From the NCBI RefSeq assembly GCF_014649535.1, contig NZ_BMTF01000028.1, positions 1-64,000 on the forward strand: 64,000 nt of DNA, in the 5' to 3' direction. Positions 7,522-15,678 of the stretch are shown piece after piece (positions within the stretch are counted from its first letter, which is position 1; each line of letters opens with the position of its first letter). Made by a program: the position numbers and the translations under genes. Below the pieces are notes generated by a model. The model was not told where the DNA came from. It ran no database searches and saw only the letters and a program-made list of their open reading frames with translations. This DNA is from Streptomyces gelaticus (GTDB taxonomy: Bacteria; Actinomycetota; Actinomycetes; Streptomycetales; Streptomycetaceae).

Positions 7522-9398
7522 GTACCCGTCACCTCACCACGGCACAGGCCCTGATGACCTTCCTGTCCCGCCAGTACACCGAGCGCGACGGCCGCCGCCG
7601 GCGCCTGATCGGTGCCACCTGGGGCATCTTCGGCCACGGCAACGTCGCCGGGATCGGCCAGGCCCTCGTCGAGTCCGGCCGTACGATGCCCTACCTCCAG
7701 GGCCGCAACGAACAGGCCATGGTGCACGCCGCCGTCGGCTACGCCCGCCAGTCGGGCCGGCTCTCCGCGCACGCCGTCACCACCTCCATCGGCCCCGGCG
7801 CCACCAACCTCGTCACCGGCGCCGCCCTCGCCACCGTCAACCGCCTCCCCGTCCTCCTCCTGCCCGGGGACACCTTCGCGGCCCGGCCCGCCGACCCCGT
7901 GCTCCAGCAACTGGAGGTCCCGGCCGCCGGCGACGTCTCCGTCAACGACTGCCTGCGCCCCGTCTCCCGCTACTTCGACCGGATCACCCGCCCCGAGGCC
8001 CTGGTCCCGGCCGCCCTCCAGGCCATGCGGACCCTGACCGACCCGGCGGAGACCGGCGCCGTGACGCTCGCGCTGCCGCAGGACGTGCAGGCCCAGGCGT
8101 ACGACTGGCCGGAGGAGTTCTTGGCCGAGCGCGTCTGGTACGTACGCCGCCCCGCCCCCGATCCGTACGAACTCGACCGGGCGGTACGGGCGGTGCGCAC
8201 CGCTCGCCGGCCGCTGATCGTGGCGGGCGGCGGGATCCACCACAGCGCCGCCGAGGAGACCCTCGCCGCGTTCGCCGCCGCCACCCGCATCCCCGTCGCC
8301 TCCACCCAGGCCGGCAAGGGCTCGCTGCGCCACGACCACCCCGCCGACGTCGGCGGCATCGGCCACACCGGCACCGCGACCGCCGACGAGCTGGCCCGCA
8401 CCGCAGACCTGGTCATCGGCATCGGCACCCGCTACTCCGACTTCACCACCGCCTCCGCCACGCTCTTCTCGAACCCGGCGGTCCGCTTCCTCAACGTCAA
8501 CATCACCGGCTTCGACGCCCACAAGCTCGGCGCCCTCCCGCTCGTCGCCGACGCCCGCGCCGCCCTCGAAGCCCTCACCGCCGCGCTCGCCGCCCGTGGC
8601 CACCGCGTCGACCCCGCGTACGAGACGGAGTACACCGACGCCAAGGAGCGGTGGGAGCAGCGCGTCACCACCGCGTTCACCGCCGACGACCCGCACGCCC
8701 GGCCCACCCAGGCCCAGGTCCTCGGCCTCCTCGACGCCCTCGTCACCGAGGACGACATCCTGATCAACGCGGCCGGCTCGCTCCCCGGCGACCTGCACAA
8801 GCTCTGGCGGGCCCGCTCCCCGCAGCAGTACCACGTGGAGTACGGCTACTCCTGCATGGGCTACGAGATCCCGGCCGCGATCGGCGTCCAGCTGGCCGCC
8901 CCCGGACGGCCCGTCTGGGCGCTCGTCGGCGACGGCACGTATCTGATGAATCCCACCGAGATCGTCACCGCGGTGCAGCAGGAACTCCCCGTGAAACTGG
9001 TCGTCCTCCAGAACCACGGCTACGCCTCCATCGGCGGCCTCTCCGAGCAGGTCGGCGCCGAACGCCTCGGCACCGCCTACCGGCACCGCGCCGCGGACGG
9101 CTCGTTCACCGGCCCTCCGCTCCCCGTCGATCTCGCGGCCAACGCCGGGTCGCTCGGCATGCGGGTGCTGCGCGCCAAGACCGTGCGTGACCTGCGCGAA
9201 GCCCTCGCCGAGGCGCGCGCGGCGGACCGTCCCACTTGTGTCTACGTCGAGACCGAAACGGCAGACACTGTGTCGGGCCCCCCTCCGGCACAGGCGTGGT
9301 GGGATGTTCCCGTAGCCGAAACGGCCGCCCGGCCGTCGGCCGTGAAAGCCCGGGAAGAGTACGAGCGCCACGTCGCCGACCGACGCCACCACCTCTGA
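7518..9398 (+). CDS. iolD: 3D-(3,5/4)-trihydroxycyclohexane-1,2-dione hydrolase (IolD)
   Basis: Thiamine-diphosphate enzyme that opens the inositol ring. 626 aa, the usual size for IolD. The start is the ATG overlapping the iolB stop. N-terminal PYR domain with the catalytic Glu in YLQGRNEQAMVHAAVG; central domain with HHSAAEETL and KGSLRHDHPADVGGIGHTGT; C-terminal ThDP-binding GDGTYLMNP followed by VVLQNHGYASIGGLSEQVG, which is IolD-specific. The gene ends 12 bp before mmsA. Cytoplasmic. Confidence 0.95.
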   Translation: MSTRHLTTAQALMTFLSRQYTERDGRRRRLIGATWGIFGHGNVAGIGQALVESGRTMPYLQGRNEQAMVHAAVGYARQSGRLSAHAVTTSIGPGATNLVTGAALATVNRLPVLLLPGDTFAARPADPVLQQLEVPAAGDVSVNDCLRPVSRYFDRITRPEALVPAALQAMRTLTDPAETGAVTLALPQDVQAQAYDWPEEFLAERVWYVRRPAPDPYELDRAVRAVRTARRPLIVAGGGIHHSAAEETLAAFAAATRIPVASTQAGKGSLRHDHPADVGGIGHTGTATADELARTADLVIGIGTRYSDFTTASATLFSNPAVRFLNVNITGFDAHKLGALPLVADARAALEALTAALAARGHRVDPAYETEYTDAKERWEQRVTTAFTADDPHARPTQAQVLGLLDALVTEDDILINAAGSLPGDLHKLWRARSPQQYHVEYGYSCMGYEIPAAIGVQLAAPGRPVWALVGDGTYLMNPTEIVTAVQQELPVKLVVLQNHGYASIGGLSEQVGAERLGTAYRHRAADGSFTGPPLPVDLAANAGSLGMRVLRAKTVRDLREALAEARAADRPTCVYVETETADTVSGPPPAQAWWDVPVAETAARPSAVKAREEYERHVADRRHHL

Positions 9399-9410
9399 AG
9401 GAGTTCTGTC

Positions 9411-10910
9411 ATGAAGACCGTCAACCACTGGATCGGTGGCAAGACCGTCGAGGGCGCGTCGGGCAACTACGGCCCGGTCACCGACCCGGCCACCGGCGCC
9501 GTCACCACCCAGGTCGCGCTCGCCTCCCTCGAAGAGGTCGACGCCGCGGTCGCCGCCGCCAAGGACGCCTACGCCACCTGGGGCACGTCCTCGCTGGCCA
9601 CCCGCACCGCGATCCTCTTCCGCTACCGCGCGCTGCTGGACGCCCACCGCGACGAGATCGCCGCGCTGATCACCGCCGAGCACGGCAAGGTGCACTCGGA
9701 CGCGCTGGGCGAGGTCGCCCGCGGCCTGGAGATCGTCGAGCTGGCCTGCGGCATCACCACCCAGCTCAAGGGCGAGCTGTCCACCCAGGTCTCCAGCCGG
9801 GTCGACGTCTCCGCGATCCGCCAGTCGCTCGGCGTCGTCGCGGGCATCACCCCGTTCAACTTCCCGGCCATGGTGCCGATGTGGATGTTCCCGCTCGCCA
9901 TCGCCTGCGGGAACACCTTCGTCCTCAAGCCCAGCGAGAAGGACCCGTCGGCCGCCAACCTGCTGGCCGAGCTGGCCGCCGAGGCCGGTCTGCCGGACGG
10001 TGTGCTGAACGTCCTGCACGGTGACAAGGTCGCCGTCGACGGGCTGCTGAACCACCCGGACGTCGCCGCCGTCTCCTTCGTGGGCTCCACCCCGATCGCC
10101 CGCTACATCCACACGACCGCCACCGCCAACGGCAAGCGCGTCCAGGCACTCGGCGGCGCGAAGAACCACATGCTGGTGCTGCCGGACGCGGACCTCGACG
10201 CCGCGGCCGACGCCGCCGTCTCCGCCGCGTACGGCTCCGCCGGTGAGCGCTGCATGGCGATCTCCGCGGTCGTCGCGGTCGGTGCCATCGGCGACGAGCT
10301 CGTCGCGAAGATCAAGGAGCGGGCCGAGAAGATCAAGATCGGCCCCGGCAACGACCCGACCTCCGAGATGGGCCCGCTGATCACCGCCGCCCACCGCGAC
10401 AAGGTCGCCTCCTACGTCACGGGCGCCGCGGCCCAGGGCGCCGACGTCGTCCTGGACGGCACCGGCTTCACCGTCGAGGGCTTCGAGGACGGCCACTGGA
10501 TCGGCCTCTCCCTCCTCGACAACGTGTCCACCGACTCGGACGCGTACAAGGACGAGATCTTCGGCCCGGTCCTGTGCGTGCTGCGCACCGAGACCTACGA
10601 GGAGGGCGTCGCCCTCATGAACGCCTCGCCGTTCGGCAACGGCACCGCGATCTTCACCCGCGACGGCGGCGCCGCCCGCCGTTTCCAGCTGGAGATCGAG
10701 GCCGGCATGGTCGGCGTCAACGTGCCGATCCCGGTGCCGGTGGGCTACCACTCCTTCGGTGGCTGGAAGGACTCCCTCTTCGGCGACCACCACATCTACG
10801 GCAACGACGGCGTGCACTTCTACACCCGCGGCAAGGTCGTCACCACCCGCTGGCCGGACCCGGCCGACGCCCCGGCGGGCGTGGACCTGGGCTTCCCCCG
10901 CAACCACTGA
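9411..10910 (+). CDS. mmsA: Methylmalonate-semialdehyde dehydrogenase (CoA-acylating)
   Basis: Converts malonate or methylmalonate semialdehyde plus CoA and NAD to acetyl- or propionyl-CoA, the last step of inositol (and valine) catabolism. 499 aa, typical length. ALDH-superfamily features: GITPFNFPAMVPMWMFPLAIA, SFVGSTPIARYI, and catalytic Cys281 in GSAGERCMAIS. The context after the cysteine (GVNVPIPVPVGYHSFGGWK later) is characteristic of MmsA/IolA. AAGGAG sits 9 nt upstream of the ATG. Last gene of the iol operon, followed by a strong hairpin. It may also serve valine degradation. Confidence 0.95.
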   Translation: MKTVNHWIGGKTVEGASGNYGPVTDPATGAVTTQVALASLEEVDAAVAAAKDAYATWGTSSLATRTAILFRYRALLDAHRDEIAALITAEHGKVHSDALGEVARGLEIVELACGITTQLKGELSTQVSSRVDVSAIRQSLGVVAGITPFNFPAMVPMWMFPLAIACGNTFVLKPSEKDPSAANLLAELAAEAGLPDGVLNVLHGDKVAVDGLLNHPDVAAVSFVGSTPIARYIHTTATANGKRVQALGGAKNHMLVLPDADLDAAADAAVSAAYGSAGERCMAISAVVAVGAIGDELVAKIKERAEKIKIGPGNDPTSEMGPLITAAHRDKVASYVTGAAAQGADVVLDGTGFTVEGFEDGHWIGLSLLDNVSTDSDAYKDEIFGPVLCVLRTETYEEGVALMNASPFGNGTAIFTRDGGAARRFQLEIEAGMVGVNVPIPVPVGYHSFGGWKDSLFGDHHIYGNDGVHFYTRGKVVTTRWPDPADAPAGVDLGFPRNH

Positions 10911-10925
10911 TCAGCGTCCCGGCCC

Positions 10926-10966
10926 GACGGCCCGTACGGATGCACCGCGCATCCGTACGGGCCGTC
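10926..10966. terminator. Bidirectional hairpin between iol operon and convergent gene
   Basis: A perfect 18-bp inverted repeat (GACGGCCCGTACGGATGC and its complement) around a 5-nt loop lies 15 nt after the mmsA stop and 10 nt after the stop of the convergent gene. No T-tract, as usual in Streptomyces. Confidence 0.85.
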
Positions 10967-10976
10967 GCCGTGCTCC

Positions 10977-11399
10977 TCACAGCCGCCGCAGCCCCATGTA
11001 CTGGAGTCCGGCCATCCCCGCGACCGTGAGGGCCTGGAACACGATCCACACGTTGCCCGCGCCCGTGGCGGTCAGCGCGTCCACGGCCACGGCCACCACA
11101 CCGGCCACCGCCCACGCCGTGTTCAGGGCGATGATCACGCCGACCGCGCCGCGGCCGATCTCCTCCCGGCGGGCGACGGTCAGCACCCACAGGGCGTACA
11201 CCGTGAGGAACACTCCCACCGGGTACTGCACCGAGCGCGGCACTCCGAGGAACGGGTCCAGGACCGTGGCGAGCACGAGGTAGCCGATGCCGTTCGCCCC
11301 GGTGAGGACCACGTCCGCGACGAGGGCGAACCGGAGCAGACGGTCGGAGCGGGCGGTGTCCGCCGGCCGGACTGCACTGGCGTTCTGGGACGACATCAT
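10977..11399 (-). CDS. Small four-helix membrane protein, unknown function
   Basis: A 140-aa protein with about four hydrophobic helices (LRFALVADVVLTGANGIGYLVLA, a YPVGVFLTVYALWVL helix, VGVIIALNTAWAVAGVVAVAV, and a C-terminal FQALTVAGMAGLQYMGL). It resembles small uncharacterised actinobacterial integral membrane proteins; I do not recognise a function. Start is ATG at 11399 or the second ATG at 11396, with AAGGAAGACCTC just upstream. It follows the VC0807-like gene in the same direction but a hairpin lies between them. Confidence 0.75.
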   Translation of the reverse strand: MMSSQNASAVRPADTARSDRLLRFALVADVVLTGANGIGYLVLATVLDPFLGVPRSVQYPVGVFLTVYALWVLTVARREEIGRGAVGVIIALNTAWAVAGVVAVAVDALTATGAGNVWIVFQALTVAGMAGLQYMGLRRL

Positions 11400-11472
11400 G
11401 AGGTCTTCCTTCCGTTGTCATGCGGCCGCACAGGGGATCGCATGGCTGTACGGGAACGGTAGGAACACGGGG

Positions 11473-11513
11473 GGTGCCCGCTCAATTACCTCCGGGGTAA
11501 TCGAGCGGGTACC
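11473..11513. terminator. Long imperfect hairpin downstream of the VC0807-like gene
   Basis: Arms GGTGCCCGCTC/GAGCGGGTACC and ATTACC/GGTAAT stack around a TCCGG loop with a single A-C mismatch and one G-U pair. It lies 10 nt after the stop of the upstream minus-strand gene, fitting a terminator. The TTACC-N5-GGTAA core could also be a TetR-type operator for the next gene. Confidence 0.6.
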
Positions 11514-11522
11514 CAGGTCCGG

Positions 11523-12251
11523 TCAGAGCGCGGTCCGCGCCGCCTGCCCCGCCTCGACCTCCTCGGCGATCATCCGCTCCATCGGGACCGCGCCCATCCG
11601 CCCCGAGACCAGGAACGCGAGCACCATCGTCGCCGACGTGATCACCGTGCCGAGCCACACCATCGTCTCCACCGGCACCGTGTACGCGCCCACGGCCCGC
11701 ACCACGCACTCGCCCAGCAGCGCCGCACCCCACACCGCCGAGAACCGGATCTCCGCCTGCCGGAACGCCGCCGAGCCGGCCGAGAGCCGCTGCCAGGCGG
11801 CGTCCTTGGCCGCGTCCCCCTTGACCAGCACGGGCCGCACCCCCGCGCTCATCATCGGCTGCCCCTTCAGCGCGGCCACCAGGACGACGAGCCCGATGAT
11901 GCTGCTCACCCCGCTGTCCTTGGCGAGCATCAGCCGCGGATCCCCGACCGCCAGACTCGTCAGCAGGCTGACCGCGTTGACCGACACCATCAGCGCCGCC
12001 AGCCCGTTGAGCCGCCGCTCGCGCACCACGCTCCACACGGTGCGCACGGCCGGCAGCACACTGCTCCAGGCCAGCGCGGCGAAGGTGCTCAGACCCGCCG
12101 CCTTCAGCGCGTAGTACGAGACGAGCGGCACCCCCACATCCACGAGCAGCGGCGCCATGCTGTCCAGCAGAGCCTTGCGCGGCGCGTACGGAGCGGGGGC
12201 GGCCGGAGCATCTGCGACCGGGGCGGTGACGGTGGCGGCCGGGCTGGTCAT
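11523..12251 (-). CDS. VC0807-family integral membrane protein
   Basis: A 242-aa protein. A Pro/Ala-rich cytoplasmic N-terminus of about 25 residues precedes roughly six hydrophobic segments, including LLVDVGVPLVSYYALK, VSVNAVSLLTSLAVGDPRL, and IIGLVVLVAALKGQPMM. The VGDPRLxLxKDS block between helices is the hallmark of the VC0807-type family, common in actinobacteria and of unknown function. ATG with GGAGGAACCCC just upstream. No operon partner is evident. Confidence 0.78.
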   Translation of the reverse strand: MTSPAATVTAPVADAPAAPAPYAPRKALLDSMAPLLVDVGVPLVSYYALKAAGLSTFAALAWSSVLPAVRTVWSVVRERRLNGLAALMVSVNAVSLLTSLAVGDPRLMLAKDSGVSSIIGLVVLVAALKGQPMMSAGVRPVLVKGDAAKDAAWQRLSAGSAAFRQAEIRFSAVWGAALLGECVVRAVGAYTVPVETMVWLGTVITSATMVLAFLVSGRMGAVPMERMIAEEVEAGQAARTAL

Positions 12252-12475
12252 GAGGGGTTCCTCCCGTATCGGCGGGAGCCTTCGCGGCCCCGCTCTCGAT
12301 ACGTACAGACTGGCCGCCGGGGCCCGGTGCCCGGCAGAGCCGCGTGTACCGGGCTCCGTATGACGAATGTCAGTGCCCGTCGGTGCCAGGCCTGTTCACC
12401 ATCCTGCGGAGCCCTGGACTCCGGTACGCCGTAAACCGTTCGCCGCGCCCGGTGGGCCGGTGTTCTGATGGGGCC

Positions 12476-13081
12476 ATGACCGCTCCGACCAGGCCGCAGT
12501 ACGAGATCCGCGCCCAGCACACCGGCACCACCGTCACCGTGTATCAGGCGTACACCCCCTCCCTCGGTCTTCCCGCCGTCCGTGACGGGCGCTTCCCCGA
12601 AGCCTGGAAGCGTGACCGCATGACATGGATCAAGCCGAGCTTCCTGTGGATGATGTACCGCTGCGGCTGGGGGCTGAAGGAGGGTCAGGAGACCGTGCTG
12701 GCCGTCGAGATCACCCGCGAGGGCTTCGACTGGGCCCTGGAGCATGCCGAACTCTCGCACTACGTCAGGGGAGTCCACCCGGACCGCGCGACCTGGCAGC
12801 GGAACCTGCGCCGTGCCCCGGCCCGCGTCCAGTGGGACCCCGAGCGCGACCTGCGCCTGAACCGGTTGCCGTACCGCTCGCTCCAGCTGGGGCTCTCCGG
12901 CGAGGCGTCCCGGCGGTACGCGGACGAATGGACGGTGTCGATCCGCGACGTCACTCCGCTCGCCCGGCAGATCCACGGCCTGGTGCGTGAGGGACGGCTC
13001 GACGACGCGGCGGCACTCCTGCCCGTGGAGACGCCGTACCCGCCGGGCGGCGTCCCGCTCCCGGCGCGGGGGGCGGCCTGA
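12476..13081 (+). CDS. DUF4291-family protein
   Basis: A 201-aa soluble protein. The family blocks EIRAQHTG, VTVYQAYTPSLG, DRMTWIKPSFLWMMYRCGWG, and RVQWDPERDLRL..LPYRSLQLGL match DUF4291, which has no established biochemical role. The start is the ATG at 12476, directly ahead of the conserved TRPQYEIRAQ; a longer in-frame version upstream (44 more codons) lacks conservation-like content. Function unknown; cytoplasmic by composition. Confidence 0.8.
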   Translation: MTAPTRPQYEIRAQHTGTTVTVYQAYTPSLGLPAVRDGRFPEAWKRDRMTWIKPSFLWMMYRCGWGLKEGQETVLAVEITREGFDWALEHAELSHYVRGVHPDRATWQRNLRRAPARVQWDPERDLRLNRLPYRSLQLGLSGEASRRYADEWTVSIRDVTPLARQIHGLVREGRLDDAAALLPVETPYPPGGVPLPARGAA

Positions 13082-13162
13082 CCAGCGGGAAGGCGCCTGT
13101 CGGCCAAGAAGCAGACAGGCGGGCACCGGGCGGCTGGTCAGCACCGAACGATCAGCCCAGCG

Positions 13163-13345
13163 TCATGCATCGTTCCCGCCCGTGTCCCCGCCGTCGGTGA
13201 TCTGCTTGACGATCAGCAGCTGCCGGCCGGCCGGCCGCACCCGCCACACCCGTGACCGCGGACTGCTGTCCAGAAGTTCGGTCTGCTCGGGAGTGCCCAC
13301 GGTGGAGAGCAGCGCCTCGTTGAAAGCGTCCCGCTCTTCCGGCAC
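13163..13345 (-). CDS. Short orphan ORF, possible gene remnant
   Basis: A 60-aa frame starting GTG. The middle (RSRVWRVRPAGRQLLIVKQ) reads like the first beta-strands of an aminoglycoside-phosphotransferase-type kinase, where a Lys follows two strands, but the frame stops 12 residues later. No usable ribosome site is evident. It lies just beyond the terminator of the upstream secreted-protein gene. It may be a decayed phosphotransferase N-terminus or chance. Confidence 0.3.
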   Translation of the reverse strand: MPEERDAFNEALLSTVGTPEQTELLDSSPRSRVWRVRPAGRQLLIVKQITDGGDTGGNDA

Positions 13346-13367
13346 GGGCGGCAGTCTGGCCCCGGGC

Positions 13368-13396
13368 GCATGCGCGGCGTCGCGCTCCGCGCATGC
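13368..13396 (-). terminator. Hairpin after the DUF3103-like gene
   Basis: Perfect 10-bp arms (GCATGCGCGG and CCGCGCATGC) around a 9-nt loop, 25 nt downstream of the stop at 13421. Confidence 0.7.
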
Positions 13397-13420
13397 TCCG
13401 GCGCGTCGGGGCGCGGGTGG

Positions 13421-14584
13421 TCAGAGCTCCGGCACGTGGTACGGCGAGACGGTCATCCAGCCGTTGCCCGCGGCTCCGTTGCGCGTGCCGCTGCTGCTCC
13501 TGGCGAGGGTGTACCAGGAGTCGACATAGTCCGGGTCGTCGGTCCACCAGCTGGTGGGGATGGCGTCGAGCAGCGCGTCGGCCAGGGGGATGTACGCGCC
13601 CTGGTCGGTGATGGTGAGCAGGACCGTGGCGATGGCCTTGGCCAGGGCCTGGTAGTTGGTGTCCCCGTCGTCCTCCATCATGACCGCGTCGGCCAGGTCG
13701 TACTTGTAGTTGGACCAGTTCACGAGGACCTGGCCCGGGTAGCAGGTCGTGTCCTCCTCGTTCAGATAGGGCATCTCGACGGTGTCGACGCGCGGTTTGC
13801 CGTCCTTGCCGAAGCCCGTGACGAGCGTGAAGATCTCGGCGTCGCCCTTGAAGAACGGCTCCTTGACGTCGCCGATCCGCACCGAGTCGATCCGGGTGGT
13901 GTCGATGCCCGCGGCGGCCTGGGTGCTGGTCCCGGCGGCCGGTGCGGCGACGCTCAGGCCCCTGGACTCCAGGGCCTTGTCGATGACCTTCAGCCCCTCG
14001 GCGACGGCCTTCGCGCCATCGATGTCGACGAGGTAGACGGGCCGGTCGGGGACGCTGTCCAGGGACAGCTCGTGGGCCGCGCCCCTGCTGTCGTACGCGG
14101 TGAAGGCCGAGCCGCCGTCGTCCGACGGAGCGGCGGCCACCAGCGGGGCCGTGCCCGAGGCGAGCCGGCTTTGCATCGACGCGTCCGCCAGGCCGAGCCG
14201 CAGCAGCGAACCCGCGCCGCTGCCCAGGCCCTTGGCGGCGGCGACGCCCCGGTCGGCCGCGGTGATCCCGGCGGCGAGCTTCCGGCCGGCCGGGGCGGCG
14301 GCGTCGCCGGTCAGCTTGCCGAGGCCGACCGAATCCGCCGCCAGGGCGGCTCTGCGGACCTCTCTGCTCCAGTCCGGATCGGCCAAGGACCGGGCGAGGG
14401 CGAGCGCGGTGGCGTCCTCGATGCCGGAGACCGAGGAGGAGAAGGAGACCGAGGAGGCGGTGGCGGTGGCAGCCGTGTTCGTTCCGGTCGGTGCTGCCAG
14501 CGCGGTGCCCTGGAGCGGGATCAGGGCGGTGGCGGCCAGGGTGACGCCGATCAGGGCCGTGCGCAGCGGTGTGGATGTACTCAA
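13421..14584 (-). CDS. Secreted protein, DUF3103-like
   Basis: A 387-aa exported protein. I chose the TTG at 14584: AGGAG lies 9 nt upstream and it gives a clean signal peptide (STSTPLRTALIGVTLAATALIPL..ALAAP). Upstream in-frame codons are poor. The mature part has an alanine-rich helical N-half and a C-terminal half with TRIDSVRIGDVKEPFFKGDAEIFTLV, EDTTCYPGQVLVNWSNYKYDLADAVMMEDDG, and GAYIPLADALLDAIPTSWWTDDPDYVDSW, resembling DUF3103 proteins. No catalytic motif recognised. Function unknown; likely extracellular. Confidence 0.65.
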   Translation of the reverse strand: MSTSTPLRTALIGVTLAATALIPLQGTALAAPTGTNTAATATASSVSFSSSVSGIEDATALALARSLADPDWSREVRRAALAADSVGLGKLTGDAAAPAGRKLAAGITAADRGVAAAKGLGSGAGSLLRLGLADASMQSRLASGTAPLVAAAPSDDGGSAFTAYDSRGAAHELSLDSVPDRPVYLVDIDGAKAVAEGLKVIDKALESRGLSVAAPAAGTSTQAAAGIDTTRIDSVRIGDVKEPFFKGDAEIFTLVTGFGKDGKPRVDTVEMPYLNEEDTTCYPGQVLVNWSNYKYDLADAVMMEDDGDTNYQALAKAIATVLLTITDQGAYIPLADALLDAIPTSWWTDDPDYVDSWYTLARSSSGTRNGAAGNGWMTVSPYHVPEL

Positions 14585-14763
14585 GGGGAGCTCTCCTGCC
14601 GACAGTTGGAGCACTACGGGAAGGGCGAGACGACCACCGGCATCCGGTGAGCTGTGGAGGGGGCGATCGCATCGGTCTATGCGAGTAGACCGTGACTGGG
14701 TGTCCATGACAAGACCCCCAAGGTCCTGGCCGGACGCCGCCCCGTCGGCCCGGACGATCGGTC

Positions 14764-14785
14764 AAATGCCGCATCGAGGGCATTT
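14764..14785. promoter_or_regulatory. Inverted repeat upstream of the DUF981-like gene
   Basis: AAATGCC and GGCATTT are perfect 7-bp arms separated by 8 bp, 20 nt before the start at 14805. Its AT-rich arms stand out; a regulator operator is possible. Confidence 0.35.
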
Positions 14786-14804
14786 ACGCCGATACGCTCC
14801 CGAG

Positions 14805-15527
14805 ATGATTCACCATGTCATCCCCCTGGCGGCATCCGGCCTGAAGATCGACTGGGCCAGGATGCCGACGTACAACACGATCATGTCGGTGGCCGCCGGC
14901 GCGGGGCTGCTGCTCGTGGTGGCGCTGGGGCGCCAGGTCCTCACGTCCGGACACACCATCAACCCCGAGGGCTGGGTCCTCGCGTTCGGGGCCCTCGGCT
15001 TCATCCTGGTCACCACGGGCCTCCACATGACCCTGACCTGGCCACTCGCCGGACAGGGCTTCCCGTTCGACAACATCATCTTCGGTGAACCGGCGCTCGC
15101 CTTCGGTGTCTTCCTCTTCGCCGCCTCCTTCTACCTCTGGAGACGCGGAGCCGGACTCAACAGCGCGGACCGCATCGCCAGGTCGGCCCGCACCGCCATG
15201 CCCATCTCCGTCTTCGTGTTCGGTCTCGGGCTCGCCTGCTTCGGCATCGCCGCCGCGGGCTGGAAGTACACCCTTTTCGCCGCACCGCCCGAGGAACCCG
15301 TCTCGGGCGAGTTCGCGCAGTGGCCGATCCTGGAGGCGAGCTTCATGTCCGGGCTCTACGTCCTGGTGGGCATCGGCGCGGTGCTGTTCCCGTTCGTGCT
15401 GCGCCGGCCGTCGAGCTGGATGGCTCCGGTGATCGGCGTCGTCTGGGGCCTGGCCGGTCTGGCGTTCCTGCTCTTCGGCGGGCTCAACTACTTCACCCAC
15501 ATCGGCCTCATCGTCAACACCATGTGA
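14805..15527 (+). CDS. DUF981-like polytopic membrane protein
   Basis: A 240-aa protein with about seven hydrophobic segments. It opens with IDWARMPTYNTIMSVAAGAG, a motif typical of the DUF981 group, followed by INPEGWVLAFGALGFILVTTGLHMTLTWPL, FGEPALAFGVFLFAASFYLW, and a final GLAFLLFGGLNYFTHIGLI. The ATG at 14805 is chosen because the preceding frame is not coding-like. No charged catalytic cluster. Function unknown. Confidence 0.72.
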   Translation: MIHHVIPLAASGLKIDWARMPTYNTIMSVAAGAGLLLVVALGRQVLTSGHTINPEGWVLAFGALGFILVTTGLHMTLTWPLAGQGFPFDNIIFGEPALAFGVFLFAASFYLWRRGAGLNSADRIARSARTAMPISVFVFGLGLACFGIAAAGWKYTLFAAPPEEPVSGEFAQWPILEASFMSGLYVLVGIGAVLFPFVLRRPSSWMAPVIGVVWGLAGLAFLLFGGLNYFTHIGLIVNTM

Positions 15528-15580
15528 GCCACCCGGTGTCCGGCGGCCCGCCGCATGCGAACGACCCGGCATACCGCGAA

Positions 15581-15609
15581 CGGAGTACGGCGGGGAGCGC
15601 GGTACTCCG
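15581..15609. promoter_or_regulatory. Inverted repeat before the hydrolase-ABC fusion gene
   Basis: CGGAGTAC and GTACTCCG form perfect 8-bp arms with a 13-bp spacer, 70 bp upstream of the start at 15679 and 54 bp after the previous stop. It could be an operator or a weak terminator of the upstream gene. Confidence 0.4.
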
Positions 15610-15678
15610 CGAGGAGGCCGGAGAGTTCACCCCGGGGGCTGCCCGCGCACGGCGGCGGTCCGCTTAGGGTCGACAACC

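Noticed and set aside
7377..10907. A very long open frame on the minus strand opposite iolD and mmsA
   Set aside because: It is an antisense shadow of strongly supported enzymes; its composition (Gly/Val/Asp-rich, no domains) is typical of reverse-frame reading in high-GC DNA.
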